The notes: generated from the letters alone by a model not told the origin. DNA of 64,000 nt from Prostheceraeus crozeri (GCA_907163375.1 CAJQUW010001859.1:372001-436000), one strand, 5' to 3'; positions 1-12,841 are shown, counted from the stretch's first letter. A program made the numbers and translations.

Positions 1-869
1 CTTTGTTGTCTTAGAATAATAATAAATATATTTTCTATTTTTAGCATTTTTGCACCCTTCAGCATTGCTTATCAATTATTCATTCCATGTCTCATTTTGC
101 TTCCTTTTAAATTAGAGTGCTATATATCGTATAGACTGTATTACGGTAAGTCAGCTATTTTTTTGTGGTTCACCTTCTGAGGGGTCACACTTGAAATTTC
201 AAAGCCTTCATGAAATCATGAAGTAAGTCTACTCTATCCACTTCATCTGCACAACATCTTGTTAAATAAATAACTGCCATTTCGCATTCAGACTACATAT
301 TTTTCCTTGGGCTAGATATCAAAACAACTTCAATATACTAAAATATTCAAACATTGGGTAAATTGCAATACGTAATCGAAGTCTTACTCATACGCATATC
401 GGTGAAGTCAATACTTATAGCTAGCGGGTATGAATGGAACGTTTAAAGCCAAAATACGCCACTTGACCGAAAATTAGGATTCACTGTAGACACCACTTTG
501 ATGATACGCTATAGGACTTGGTCTTAAAAGAACCTAAACTACAAAAAATGTATATAACAATTCCCAGTCTCCACTGTAAAACTAACCAACAAGAAAATAA
601 GAATTTAAAAAAGAAATCTTGAAGTTCTCAATTTTTTGGCAATTTACATCAAAGAACCAATTTTGCTTTCACCAAAAGAAGAGCTCGAAGAACTTCAAGA
701 TTACTTATTTCTAGTTATTCCTTGGGATTTACTTATTATTACTGGGTATTTTACTCATTATTCCCTAGCTTTTCTTGGGATTTACTAGAGGTCCCTCTAC
801 AGCTTTTGTACTATGTAGTATCGTCTTTTAGAATTTGTCCACCAAGAAATTTAAGTCTTTAAATTTCAA

Positions 870-930
870 GTATATATATATTTCATATATATGCTTTCAT
901 ATATTTCATATATATATATAAATATATATA

Positions 931-965
<35 letters not shown>
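870..965. repeat. (TA)n microsatellite, left edge of palindrome
   Basis: TA-rich simple repeat abutting the 3' end of the left Penelope-like copy. A matching TA tract at about 2829-2864 abuts the 3' end of the right copy, so both outward-facing retroelement tails end in (TA)n. Confidence 0.9.
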
Positions 966-967
<2 letters not shown>

Positions 968-1003
968 TTATATTTAAAAAAGAAAACAAAGTTTCTTGCA
1001 TTG

Positions 1004-1045
1004 ACCGAACATGTTTCAGAATGTTAACATTCCATCTTCAGCGGT
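1004..1045 (-). ncRNA. Hammerhead-ribozyme motif, left Penelope copy
   Basis: Reverse complement of the motif at 2753-2794. It has 4 bp stem I strands (ACCG and CGGT), core CTGAAGA (consensus CTGANGA), a palindromic stem II (GAATGTTAACATTC) and the GAAAC core strand with a minimal stem III before the predicted cleavage site. Hammerheads are established components of Penelope-like terminal sequences. An extra U between the core and stem II makes activity uncertain. Confidence 0.6.
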
Positions 1046-1177
1046 AAAACCTGAATACAATAGCAATGGGAGTTTATATACAAAATGCGGGAAATGAACA
1101 AATGAGAGCAATAAAAAGAGTTCAAGTCACCAGTAGCTGTCTGACCATGGCACCGACATAGAGATTGCATTCTGCAA

Positions 1178-2045
1178 TTACAATTTCAAGTACATTTGTA
1201 CTGAACTGTTTCTTTCATTAGAGAGATAATTTGTATTATTCTTTAGAATAATAGATTCCAGAAACAACTGATTTCTAGATTTGCCAATAATCGAGAAATT
1301 TTCACTTTTAGGTGGATGATCATGCATCGAAACCTGAGTAGGAGAGGGATAGCACCTCAAGTGCTCACTTATACGAATGGCAAGATGGCGCCTCGTGGAG
1401 CCGATGTATCGCATTGGGCAGCGATCACACGTGTATAAATACACCACATTAGATTTGACACCATTCGCAATTTTATCTTTGTAATTGAAATAGTTTTGGA
1501 TTTTATCAGTAACAAAAACAGGATCAATTTTCACTTTATCAGAAAGATCAATGTTGATGTTTTTTATCCTCCTTTTCAAGTCATTGCTTTTACTCTCAAT
1601 GTAAGGAACAGTCCAGTAAACACTATTGGAAGTCTCCCTGTCCGACACTGTTTTGTGGAGAGATTGATTCATTTCAGTTTGCCTTTTGATCCGTTCTATA
1701 ACCCGTTTTTCATAGCCATTTCTCAGAAAAATGTCAGAAATCAGAGAGGCAGCCTTATTATAATTTTCTGCATTTGACCAAATTTTGTAAGCACGCGAAA
1801 ATAGAGCGCGCATAGCTGCAACCTTGTACGTAAATGGCGCTGAGGAACACGAAGGTATATAGATATCAGTGTTGGTTTCTTTCAAGTAATGGGAAACGTC
1901 AAAGTTCCCTTGATCAATTTTAATTTTAGTATCAAGAAAAATCAAGCTATCAGAGCCACGTTCCATTGTGAAAGTGATCTCTTTATCAATGCTATTCAAA
2001 AAATCTAAAAACTGTTCGCCGTCTGTTTCAGTTCTAAAAATGGCA
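1178..2045 (-). pseudogene. Penelope-like RT thumb + GIY-YIG endonuclease, 5'-truncated
   Basis: The minus-strand frame ends at 1178. Its N-terminal part resembles the Penelope RT thumb and linker (a FLDFLNSIDKEITFTME-type stretch followed by FLDTKIKI). The C-terminal part is a GIY-YIG nuclease with the signature VVYLYTC, CPMRYIGSTRRHLAIRISEH and a downstream Asn-rich helix. The product would nick target DNA for retroelement insertion. The catalytic RT motifs are absent, so this is a 5'-truncated copy. The open frame continues to 2302, but residues upstream of about 2045 are only the antisense of the opposite copy, so I do not count them as gene. Confidence 0.8.
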
Positions 2046-2125
2046 AACTCAAAAGGCAAAAGAAAGGCAAGATCAAAATAGGCAGATAAAAAGGCAAACT
2101 CAAAAGGCTCAAAAGGCAAACTGAA

Positions 2126-2620
2126 ATGAATCAATCTCTCCACAAAACAGTGTCGGACAGGGAGACTTCCAATAGTGTTTACTGGACTGTTCCTTACATT
2201 GAGAGTAAAAGCAATGACTTGAAAAGGAGGATAAAAAACATCAACATTGATCTTTCTGATAAAGTGAAAATTGATCCTGTTTTTGTTACTGATAAAATCC
2301 AAAACTATTTCAATTACAAAGATAAAATTGCGAATGGTGTCAAATCTAATGTGGTGTATTTATACACGTGTGATCGCTGCCCAATGCGATACATCGGCTC
2401 CACGAGGCGCCATCTTGCCATTCGTATAAGTGAGCACTTGAGGGGCTATCCCTCTCCTACTCAGGTTTCGATGCATGATCATCCACCTAAAAGTGAAAAT
2501 TTCTCGATTATTGGCAAATCTAGAAATCAGTTGTTTCTGGAATCTATTATTCTAAAGAATAATACAAATTATCTCTCTAATGAAAGAAACAGTTCAGTAC
2601 AAATGTACTTGAAATTGTAA
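2126..2620 (+). pseudogene. Penelope-like GIY-YIG endonuclease fragment
   Basis: A 164-residue open frame nearly identical to the C-terminus of the minus-strand copy. It has a GIY-YIG core (VYLYTC..CP..YIGST, then Arg and His/Glu positions in RISEH) in a CCHH-like context typical of Penelope-like endonucleases. No RT remains upstream. The first ATG lies at the copy junction, so it is probably not a native start. Polypeptide stop at 2618-2620, followed by about 200 bp of 3' tail carrying the hammerhead motif. Confidence 0.8.
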
Positions 2621-2752
2621 TTGCAGAATGCAATCTCTATGTCGGTGCCATGGTCAGACAGCTACTGGTGACTTGAACTCTTTTTATTGCTCTCATTTGT
2701 TCATTTCCCGCATTTTGTATATAAACTCCCATTGCTATTGTATTCAGGTTTT

Positions 2753-2794
2753 ACCGCTGAAGATGGAATGTTAACATTCTGAAACATGTTCGGT
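2753..2794 (+). ncRNA. Hammerhead-ribozyme motif, right Penelope copy
   Basis: Stem I is ACCG (2753-2756) paired with CGGT (2791-2794). The core is CTGAAGA (2757-2763). Stem II is the palindrome GAATGTTAACATTC, and GAAACATGTT supplies the second core strand, a 2 bp stem III and the cleavage position after 2790. Position 7 of the core (A here) is the variable position in hammerheads. A U bulge next to stem II is atypical. Confidence 0.6.
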
Positions 2795-2830
2795 CAATGC
2801 AAGAAACTTTGTTTTCTTTTTTAAATATAA

Positions 2831-2864
<34 letters not shown>

Positions 2865-2868
<4 letters not shown>

Positions 2869-5800
2869 AGCATTATTACTGTGAACCATAGAAATTCCTC
2901 ATTTTTTAGTCAATAGCATATAAAATGACTTTCTTTGTCCCTTCTTTTCATTTCATATTTCTAAATTTTTGTCTTGAAAATAATGTGAAGTGCATCGATT
3001 TAGAAAATAAAATCAAGTCACAATAAAGGCAAGCTGTTGGAGAAGTCCTCCATTATATAATGGTACATTCCGACCGATGACTCATTCGTCTTATTGCGCG
3101 ACTTATTCACAGCTTGGGCCTCACTTGATCTTCCGAAAACAAATTGCATGGATTATGGATATTTTTGGAACAGTGGTTACATGCGCTTTCTCCATTTGTG
3201 CAAGTCTGATTATTATGGGCAATTACCTAGGTTTCGAAATCGTTGGGACAGATATCCACTATGAAATTCTGGCTATGGTCCTGGCTTAATGTTCAGACTG
3301 CTACTGTCGATAGATCTATAACTTGTCTTCGACAACTTCCTCCTCAGTCTTCATCAGAAGAATGGTCAGAGGCATTATTGAATTACAGGACTTCAACATC
3401 ATTCTAAAAGCCCATGTGTTTTACATATCTTTTGGATGAATGATTCATAACTGATGTGTAATAATTAGGATACAACTCACCTGGTTTGCACTGCGTAAAT
3501 TTTTTTTCTATCAGCTTCCGACGAAGGAGAAGTTAGTGGTAGTCTAAGAAAGATTAAATCAACCTGATAACAATACACAACACGTAACACGAGAAGCGGT
3601 CGTTGATCTAATGACTGGGAAACATCTATCGGGTCACGAGAAACACGAAAGACAAATGGTAAGAAGCACACAATTACACACGAAGCGATATCATTCTTCC
3701 ACGCCTCACTGAGTCGATGATAACAGGAATGGGTCGAGACAAGCTGAGAATTTCCTGTAGAATGTCCCAGGATAAAATAGGAGACGCCAAACTGAGGTCG
3801 ACAGTAAATGATGAATCGTCGCCGCTACGTCATCTGAGGTCTCTCCGACAGCCAATCAAACGTGTTCTTCCGCTTGTGATTGGCTGATCGTTTTCTGACC
3901 TTATTGATACATTTTCTGGTTATTCAAAGCGAGCATGGACTGCGTGAGAGATTGAAGAGAGTTTCGCTACCTTCGGTACTATGAATAGACAAGAAACAGA
4001 GAATTAGTTGAATGTTGATGAACTATTAATTGGCCGTTGTTCGCAATTGGTGAAAAACCCAGTATGGCTGATGTCAGCCTTCAGACAAAACGTCACTTCT
4101 TTTCAAATTGCCGAGATCTTTCGACCAGCACTGCCGGCCATCATCAGAGAACTCCAGATGATGTTATTGCAGGCTAACAATATGCACTGAAGTTCAAACA
4201 TGTGGTTATGTGCCTACTCCCCTTGAAGTCATTTTTATCACGAAGGCCTACTAATTCAAATATTCCATATTTCAACTATAATTCATTGCTTTAGATTTTA
4301 CAGCTGGCAATCCGGCTTCTCACTTTATTCGTGGAAATTTTCCCTCGGCTGTTAAGAGCCTATCTACAATCAAGGACACTAAGCCTTCATTTTACCTTGA
4401 ACGTAAAATTTTGATTCAATTCACGACTCGCAAGTGAAGAAACTCGAGATCCTAATGTTGATTCCAAAAAAATCATTGAAATTAGATTTCGAGCATAGTA
4501 TGTTCAAGGTAATATAATATGATATTTATTTCACAATCAAGCGTTTAGTTTTTGACTGCTCTTCCCACTTTTCGTAGGCCTTAATGAAAATATAGCAATG
4601 TACTTGTGAAAGTTGAAAGGACAGTTCATCGCATTCCGTAAATGGTGTGGCATATTGCCTCAAATGTGATATTTATTTTGAAAAGGGAATATATTCCTTT
4701 TTCTTAATATATATTTTCTCAAATAAATACATATACATTTATTCAAATAAGGGAATTTTTGTTGCAATCTCATGTATATATATGCCTGAAATTGTATTAA
4801 AATTAAATTTTTCACATTTTAGGGCATAATGAGGGATTCAATGCACATGTATTTTCATTGATCTTGCAGAATAAGTGGAAAATTCTTCTATGTAGGCTAT
4901 TCCATATTACATATCTGGTTGAATATATTTGCGCATGAATTCTCGGATGGATATTGATTTATGAGAAAAAGAAGTTAATTGGTTTACTTACTTACTTGCT
5001 TAATAAGCAAAATCTCTAAATCCTAGATTCATTAATACTCCTCGTCTGTTGATGATTACGCATTTCTCTTCCATCAGTGTTCGCAAAGAAGTTTGGTGAT
5101 TTGTATTAGAAAGAGATCTGCGGAGTGCTCTGAAGCAGATATTGCATTATTGGTAGCGGCTGCAAGAAATATGCCAAGTTATCGTCTCTTCACCAAATTC
5201 AACTCGTAAAAGACATCTGGAATCATGATGTTGTTGGAAACCGATTCATAGGTGTCATTTTAAAATAAACAACCCATCTCTTCTCGAAAAGAATTGGCCA
5301 AGAAATAAGATATTATATATCGGTACTCAAACAATCTTGCGAAATACTTTGGTCAAAAAGACGAGGTATATAGTCTACAATGCAAGTCTATAACATGTTT
5401 CATGTTCATTATGCATCAGGTGACACTCATATTCACATGGATTGATTGATTCATTCATGTCAAGTCATTTCGGTGTGTTCGCCAGACGTGAAGCGAACGA
5501 AAAGCCTCGCGAATACATGACGTCGACCAACACCACATTTGGGGCATTTTCATTTATAAAACAGGGAATTATAATTATGAAACAAGGAATCGTGTTTCTC
5601 CACAGCAGCCAATACATTATCATAATGACCGCAAAGACAAAACTTGCATTCTACTTAGGCTTAAATTTGATTCCTTAATGCGCCCTAATGTCTAAGCACA
5701 TAGACCCAGTGGCAGTCACGATTCGATTTTCGCGCGATTCTGAATATTTCTAGATTCAGTGATTAGAAGTTCACAATAAGTCTAGCTTGCATTATTCTTA

Positions 5801-7410
5801 ATTTCCATACCACTTTTCTTTAAAAGTTTGAGAGTGTGAAACACTACAGTCTATTGCGACTGAAATTGTAATTACACTTTTAATTTATACGATGCTCCAT
5901 CTGTAAATGCTTGGGAGTGCATCATAATAAATCAAAATGCATAAAAAGTCGCAAGCAAGGCATGAAAAGTCTTGATAATCCATTTTTAAGATTCTACTGC
6001 AAATTTGCTATCATGAAATTATTGCAAGCAGGCTACATGTACCTACATTGAAGTATCTTGTTAATAATTCCATTATCAAGTTTTGATTCTTCTGGTCTCT
6101 ATCAATTATCAATTTTATCGAACATACTTATAGGTATTTGCCTTTTCTTCTGTCGGTCTTGAAATGAGGATGATTATGCGTCAACTAAATCAAACCATTA
6201 GATTTATAACGTTCAAAAAACATTACCAAATCTAATAGAAAGATGTCCTCAGCCTTGAACAATTTAAGCATAAAAATCCTTGGCAACAATAGACGCTCAA
6301 TTTTGGACTACAAGGGATCTTCAGTACAGATCGGAATGGTTCAAGCTAGCTTAAAATATCTAGAACTGGCACTCTACAATCTTCATGATTATCAGCCGCA
6401 CGGCAAAGCCAGGATAGATGATCACAGAGCGACTCATTGTGCATTCTTTTGCTTGTTCAGGCATTCAGGATATTTCAAGCTAGTTTGGCCATCTCCGAGC
6501 CGTGCTGACGAGTCCTTGAAGGGAGAAAAGTGCAACGTCTATTGCTTCCAAGGAATTTCTGTGCTTGGATTGCTCAAGTCTGAGGAGTGAGGACATCCTT
6601 CTATTCTATGCCCTGGTGAGCTGGCACTCTGCAGTCTTTATGATTAGCAAATCTGCATATATACATGTACGTGTGTAGCCTAGATGAGAGTGCAGTTGCT
6701 ACCGGGCTATGTACATAGTGTGCATATTAAATGCAAATCAGGCATTAATACGAATTGCTCTCAATGTTTTTATGTGATTTCAATACAGATATAATAGCAA
6801 GGGACCCATTATACTTGACAGCATGCATGATTCGCATAGATCGTGTATCTGGCCTATACAAACGTGTTTAATGCTATGTTATTGTGTGAAATAATACATT
6901 CCTGCGGTGTTGCGGAACTCCCATAGAGATTTACTGATGCACGGGAATGACACATCGCGTCACACGACATCTCTGTCGAGCTATACATGATCTCATGTAA
7001 GAGCACCTGCGCATTTCAATTTTAATTAATTGCAATCGATTAAGTGAGCGGAATCAATTAACTGCGCCCGCCACTACATAGATCTGCATGTATGTAAGCA
7101 TGAATGAGATGGAAATTATTCTTGACAAAAGTCCAGAAAAATATTGAGAGGTTACCAAATCAAAACTTGATCATGGGTGATTTCTGGAAAAGCATTTGCT
7201 AAAATCCTGTTGTGGACGGCAAATAAATGAACATCCGAAAAATAAGAAGCTATCGTAATTTGTTGTTTTCAAACATCTCGGAGAATGAGTTGACCACTCG
7301 CCAAAGATTGCCTACAACATCGAATGAAATCCTCGTAGCGATTTGAAGTTTTATAACACGCGTCCTTCTTAACTATGCATATGTGAAGCTATTTGCATGA
7401 CCTTCGATTT
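2865..7410. other. Non-coding stretch without supported genes
   Basis: No open frame here shows a recognisable domain, and short frames near 3077, 5442 and 6243 look random. The only structured item I see is a hammerhead-like relic at 4113-4147 (separate entry). Confidence 0.6.
4113..4147 (-). ncRNA. Hammerhead-like relic
   Basis: On the minus strand a CTGATGA core is followed by a GGCC/GGTC-type stem II and then GAAAGATCT, where AGATCT can form a minimal stem III. The flanks do not pair well as stem I, so it is either a decayed retroelement tail or chance. Confidence 0.3.
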
Positions 7411-8332
7411 TGGAAGTTCTACATTCTGCGCAACTATTTTACAGAAACCTAAGAAATCCCGTTCGTTGGTGCCACGATTTTGAATGAGAGCCACTTCTAA
7501 ATATTTTAATTATTTCAATCACAGAAATCCGACTTTTCCCTTTGTCTAATTTATGGACAACAGCGGTTGGTTGTGGCCATTTCATACGCTCATTTAGGAA
7601 CCGGTCCAGGTCAATGTTGTTAGATCTTAAGAGGAATCAGATTACTGAACCTTACGACAGTTCTGGATTCTTGCCGCAAGGTAATCTCAACCACTGAATA
7701 TACAAACGAAAAAAAACTACAGTTGTGACTCACAAGAAAATGTACTGAAGAGATATGATCAAATATTGCAAATTAAAAAAATCACGATCGTTCTAACAAA
7801 TTGTTAGTACAGATATTTTAAAGTTGGATAAAGTTCTTATTGGTGCTCGAAAGCAAAATTTCTGAGGCATTGGTATGTGTCAAAGCCATGCGTTTCTCAT
7901 TGAAAGCTTGACCAGCTGGTCACTGTACAGCTTGGACAAATGGTCAATAGTAGTGCAAACACTTTTCTACATACTAGCGCGATATTAGGGTATTGTTTAG
8001 CGCTCTTTCCCTACCACTCCAATGGATTTGTGATGAGAGGAAGACATCGCTCTTGTAAAAATTTCTGACCTCAGTATCTACAGATGTTGCATCATTGGAC
8101 TACTCTTCATCATATCGGTCATCAAGGAGGTAAGAGTGCAAGTCTAACTTATGGTCACAACCAACCGCTGTTGTCCATTCTAGTCTCGATAAATTAGACA
8201 AAGGGAAAAGTCGGATTTCTGTGATTGAAATAATTAAAATATCTAGAAGTGGTTCTCATTCAAAATCGTGGCACCAACGAACGGGATTTCTTAGGTTTCT
8301 GTAAAATAGTTGCGCAGAATGTAGGACTTCCA
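7411..8332. repeat. Foldback (long inverted repeat) element, ~920 bp
   Basis: About 7411-7582 is repeated in inverted orientation at about 8153-8332, with roughly 170 bp arms and a ~570 bp interior. The outer edges read GGAAGT..CTACATTCTGCG and its complement, and the inner edges carry AACAGCGGTTGGTTGTG and its complement. One arm has a ~10 bp length difference. No ORF is visible inside. The structure fits a non-autonomous foldback or MITE-type DNA transposon. I could not define a target-site duplication. Confidence 0.75.
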
Positions 8333-10945
8333 TTGATAGAGATGTAATTAATAATTGTAATCAATTGCATTTCATGAGCAATTGACATAAGTCCGCCTAA
8401 TTGCAAATATTTTGAGTAATTTGTGGTTTACTTGATCTCATCACATCGGTGCATGTACTCGTAGATAGATCGTTTAGATTATAAAAAGAGTAAAGTAATT
8501 TCAGAGGAGATCGAATTTAAAGAATTCTAAATGGATTCATAATTTCACGTGAAGTGGTGATCATTCAACCACAGAAAGAAGCACGTGATTTGCGTCTTCA
8601 ATACAAGTTTGAATAGAGGATTGTAGACGATGTGATTGAAATAGATTTTGATATCCTCACTGAGAAGTACACTGAGAATAGTACACTGGATAGAGACATT
8701 TCTATTTTTATTGCATGCAACATCATAGCACTTAGTACAAAAATAGCACACGAAGTCACTTACTCAACCTTATTTGTTTAGGCTATTTCTTGTCGGTAAA
8801 TCATCGGCATCAGAAGGAGAAACTCGAAAATTAAATTACAAATTCCGTGTGACATGGTAGCAATATCCATGCGGTATTTACACGACATTAATAACATAGA
8901 ACAGGCGAGGAGAGTTCACTGCTTCGCCACGTGCTACATATTTAGAATGCAGGGTGAATGGAGCTGCTGTATAACTACATATTCAGACAGGTCGTCTCTT
9001 CTTCTGTTTGACTAGAAAGGAAGCATTGAAACATGTAACGGTAATGAAATGAAAAAAATCTGCTGGCGTAACGCCATAGCAATCGAACAATGAGCAGCCC
9101 GTTCAACATTGCACGCTACATTGTGCAAGTTTCAGTGACTGTTATTAACCGGATTACACAGCAAAGAGACACAGACGATGTGAAGTTCTACATAGAAGTT
9201 ATTTAAACTTTTTTTCGTGCGTCTGCTATCCTTTTAAATAATGATCGGAAGGACCACTATTATCGTGAAAACTCTTGCATAATGATCTGAATTCTTCGAA
9301 TGTGAAGGAGTCGTGGCGATCGGAGCATTTTGAAGGAATTCAGAGCAATCCGCAAGCGACGCACGACTATTTTTCCTGTCTATGTAAGATATTAAAAATT
9401 TCTTTTTGCTCACTTATTAAGTTCCTGCATGTGCCTTCTGTTTGAATCAGTTTGCACTTGCAGCAAAGTGGTACGATTAAACAATCTAATTCTGTGTTGT
9501 GATGCGATAACGCTTAAGAAAATACTCTTGAGGTTGAGCATGAAAGTAGTAACAAAAACCAATCGAATTCCTAGTTTAACAAACACTACCTCTTCAAGGC
9601 TGTCATGACACAGAGGATCTGTAAAATACTATCATTCCTTCTGCATCACTATCATGATCAGTTAATTCTGTGGTAATTTCCTCAAAATTGTAAACATTTC
9701 CATATCTCACATTTGGCAACAGTACCCAAATGTGTTCACCTCGGATTCATTTAATAAAATCGACTCTTTATGGGGATTTAATGAATGCTCAGCTGCTACT
9801 CTACCTAATTCATGTATACTTACTCTATGTTACATAATTTCATGAGAGATGCCCTCTTCCGACTCTCCTGGTTGCACCACTGTTAGCGATATTTATATTT
9901 CACCAAACGAGAATTGTCTTAGAATTCTGCAAACTTTATTTACAATGTATGATATGATGTACATCAGTGTTCCTATTCAAGCCAAAAAAATCCCCCTCTG
10001 ATTTTTAAAAATCCTGCCGACATATCAAAATCCGCTAATTTTTCAATACTCCTGCCGAATTTGATGCATGATTTAACAACTCAAAACTTTCAGGTTCTGA
10101 ACAGTACTACAATGAAACATCTGGGGACATATTCAATTAGATTTTACATGGGCCTACTGGCAGCAACTGTAATGCACAAGTTTCGCCAGTTCTTCGTCTC
10201 AACAATCTTTCACAATGCTTTTTAACAGTTATATTCTTTTTCAGCTTCATCCTAATCTTTCTTACTTTTCTCGTGAGCACCCAAAGGCATTGAAATTAGA
10301 CGCTCACGTCAACTTTCACCCATTCAGTGTTCATTCTTCCACCAGCATCGACGTGGTCATAACTTAAGTCACTAATTAACAATTTAATTAATACACTACA
10401 TATATCTAGCGATTTCATCACAACGGGCCTGAAATAAAGTACTGACGGGTTTTGGCCGGGCCTGGCTTGGGCCTCAAAAGTAGCCCCGGTTCCAACTCTA
10501 TAGACAACATATAGTTCCATATGATTCCAACAATAGACACATTGTAGATTTTTGAAAATGATCAAAATCGTTCTTCTGTATGTTACAATTCAAGTAATTG
10601 GGAATGATTGGATATGTATTAGATAACTATCTCTATGAAGTAAGTAACAACCTAACTCTGCATCATACTCTATGCTCTGCATTGCATTGCTAATTCTTAT
10701 GATGAAGAACTTGACTCGTCGATTCCTAGCGCATGTTTCCTACACTGAAGCTATCTGGCACGAACACGCTTATCCAGGGACGCCGGCACGAGTTTAGAGC
10801 AGGTGTTGCATCGATTTCAAGGAGGGCACTTTGGGGTAGGCTACCGCACCCATGTCCCACAACCCAATATTTCATGTCTTAAATGCGTTGCAGACATACC
10901 TCGGTTTTTCACAGGCCTGCATGTAAACTTTGGATTGATAGCTAT
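8333..10945. other. Non-coding stretch
   Basis: Nothing gene-like is recognisable except the interspersed repeat at 9190-9505. Short open frames at 8545-8751 and 10296-10565 lack domain character. Confidence 0.55.
9190..9505 (+). repeat. Interspersed repeat, copy 1
   Basis: Diverged match to 13185-13490 in the same orientation. Shared blocks include CGACGCACGACT, a TAATGATCGGAAGG block and TTAATTCTGTG-like 3' ends. No coding capacity. A dispersed, unclassified repeat. Confidence 0.7.
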
Positions 10946-10951
10946 TCCATG
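10946..10951. repeat. Target-site duplication of element 1, left (TCCATG)
   Basis: TCCATG directly precedes the AGTAGTAATCCC terminus and is repeated exactly after the other terminus at 27354-27359. A 6 bp duplication is the hallmark of Polinton/Maverick integration. Confidence 0.9.
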
Positions 10952-11106
10952 AGTAGTAATCCCATCCCAAAATCAAGTCCAGTGCAGTGCAGTGATGAGT
11001 CATCATGCTGACTCAGCCCCCCCTCTCGAAGGAAGGTGAGGGAGAGTGCCAAGGATGCGATGGAAGGATGGGTCCGAGAGGAGAAAACTGGTCCCTACCC
11101 CCCCCT

Positions 11107-12410
11107 CCTGTCAAACTTCCAACTTTGGCGTTAGAGATCGTAGAAAGTTGTGCAATAGCTCATTTGAAAGCTAAGAGTGAGAAAAATGCAGTGGAAAGCT
11201 CAGTTTGATCCTATTTTCCTGGGTTGAGGGAGGAAAGATGGCAGGAAAACGTCAGAGTTGGAAAAGGCAGGTGTTGGTTGTTTTGGGATGAGAAAGTCGA
11301 TTTTTCGACATGAAGGAGGTCTCGGATGGAAAAACGGAGGCCAGATTCGGAATCTACGTGAAATTTTTGGTCTAGGAACTTCTTTCCAGCTCAATCGGAG
11401 AGAAAAAGTTTTGAGGACGTCCCCCCCCCCTCCTGCCAAACTTCCAACTTTGGTGTTAGAGATGGTAGAAAGTCGTGCAATAGCTCATTTGAAAGCTAAA
11501 AGTGAGAGAAATGCAGTGGAAATCTCAGTTTGGACTAATTTTCCTGGGTTTAGGGAGGAAAATGGCAGGAAACCGTCAGAGTTGGAAAAGGTAGGTGTTG
11601 GAGGTTTTGGGATGAGAAAAGTCGTTTTTCGGGCAGATGGAGACCTCGGAAGGGAAAATGGAGTGCAAATTCGGACGTTTTGGTCAACGTTGGGTCTAGG
11701 AACTTCTTCCCAACTCAATCGGAGAGAAAAAGTTTTGAGGACGTCCCCCCCCACCTGCCAAACTTCCAACTTTGGTTGTAGACATCGTAGAAAGTCGTGC
11801 AATAGCTCATTTGAAAGCTGAGAATGAGAAAAATGCAGTGGAAGGCTCAGTTTGGACTAATTTTCCTGGATTTAGGGAGGAAAATGGCAGGAAACCGTCA
11901 GAGTTGGAAAAGGCAGGTGTTGGAGGTTTTGGGATGAGAAAGTCCATTTTTCGACATGAAGGAGTGCTTGGATGGGAAAATGGAGTGCAAATTTGGACGT
12001 TTTGGCCACTTTTGGGTCTAGGAACTTCTTCCCAACTCAATTGGATGGAAAAAGTTTTGAAGACGTCCCCCCCCTCGGCAGCGATCTTCTAACTTTGGTT
12101 GTAGACAGCGTAGAAAGTCGTGCAATAGCTCGTTTGAAAGCTGGGAGTGAGACAAATTCAGTGGAAAACATGGCTTGTTCGTATCTGCCTTCGTTTAGAG
12201 TTGAGATATTATTGAAAATTTGGGACCTTGGCGAAAAAACGACAGAGTTAGAATGTTTATGAAAATCGCTCTAGCGGGTGAACCAAGCCTCGGACGGGAA
12301 AACAGAGACCAGATTTGGAATCAGTGTGACATTTTACATCTACAGGGTGAGTTTCAAGTCAATCGGAGAGAAATAGTTGAAAAGTTGGTTCTCCACATTA
12401 GATTTTTTCC
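11107..12410 (+). repeat. ~325 bp tandem array in left arm (4 units, last degenerate)
   Basis: Units start near 11107, 11436, 11758 and 12085, each beginning with AACTTCCAACTTTGG or a variant and ending in a C-homopolymer run preceded by TTTTGAGGACGTCC. Shared landmarks are GTGCAATAGCTCATTTGAAA and CTCAATCGGAGAGAAAAAG. The fourth unit is diverged, and a further decayed unit may run to 12750. Open frames through the units on both strands are by-products of the repeat. Confidence 0.85.
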
Positions 12411-12806
12411 TGAAAATGTTAAAGTGTGGCCACCTTTGGCGGTCAATAGCGGAGGATTGGAAGTGAATGAAGAGCTCGGGTTTCTTTTAGGGGCAAGATG
12501 GTACTTTGTTTTCTAGGATCCTATCTTTTTAGATGCGTGGAAGGTTTCGTTTCTTAATGAGAGCCTGTTGAAAATCGAGTTTTTGCACATTTTCCAAGAT
12601 TTTGGAACTTTTTGAAAAAAACGACAGAGGTTTTTCAGCTCAGCTTCTGGTCATCGTCGAGGGTCGAGGGATAGCTTAAATGAAAGGGGAGAGCGAGAAA
12701 ACATGGCACTCAAAATTTGGAGTCAATCGGAGCAGTAGAACCGGAGATAGACGGGTTTAAAGTTTTTCGATGATGGATGTCACGTCATCAGCTGATCGCC
12801 ACAAAC

Positions 12807-12841
12807 TATATAAGTGGAAACTCTGCTTGTGGAAATCAGTT
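12807..12841 (+). promoter_or_regulatory. TATA + initiator promoter in left inverted repeat, inward-facing
   Basis: TATATAAG at 12807-12814 is followed by the arthropod-type initiator TCAGTT at 12836-12841. The predicted +1 A lies at 12838, 31 bp from the TATA start. The same arrangement is conserved in the right arm facing inward. Spacing and motif quality are textbook for a pol II core promoter. The transcript's target gene is unknown. Confidence 0.6.

Larger units (their letters stand above)
966..2828. mobile_element. Palindromic pair of Penelope-like retroelement copies (head-to-head)
   Basis: About 966-1690 and 2115-2828 are near-identical inverted copies. Each encodes a GIY-YIG endonuclease reading outward and each ends in a 3' tail with a hammerhead motif and a TA tract. 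The left copy, on the minus strand, extends further 5' into the reverse-transcriptase thumb region (to about 2045). The right copy is truncated just upstream of the endonuclease. The join (about 2040-2115) has short repeats of an aaaaggcaaa-type motif. Penelope-like elements are known for 5' truncation and inverted copy arrangements. The two arms differ at very few bases (for example a Cys versus Gly codon after the endonuclease core), so the duplication looks young. Confidence 0.85.

Noticed and set aside
1178-2302. A 374-codon minus-strand frame as one gene
   Set aside because: Its first ~60 codons are the antisense of the opposite-strand Penelope copy. The continuous frame is created by the palindrome.
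11005-12516. Series of overlapping ORFs on both strands in the tandem array
   Set aside because: They follow the ~325 bp repeat unit on both strands, lack domains, and are by-products of repetition.
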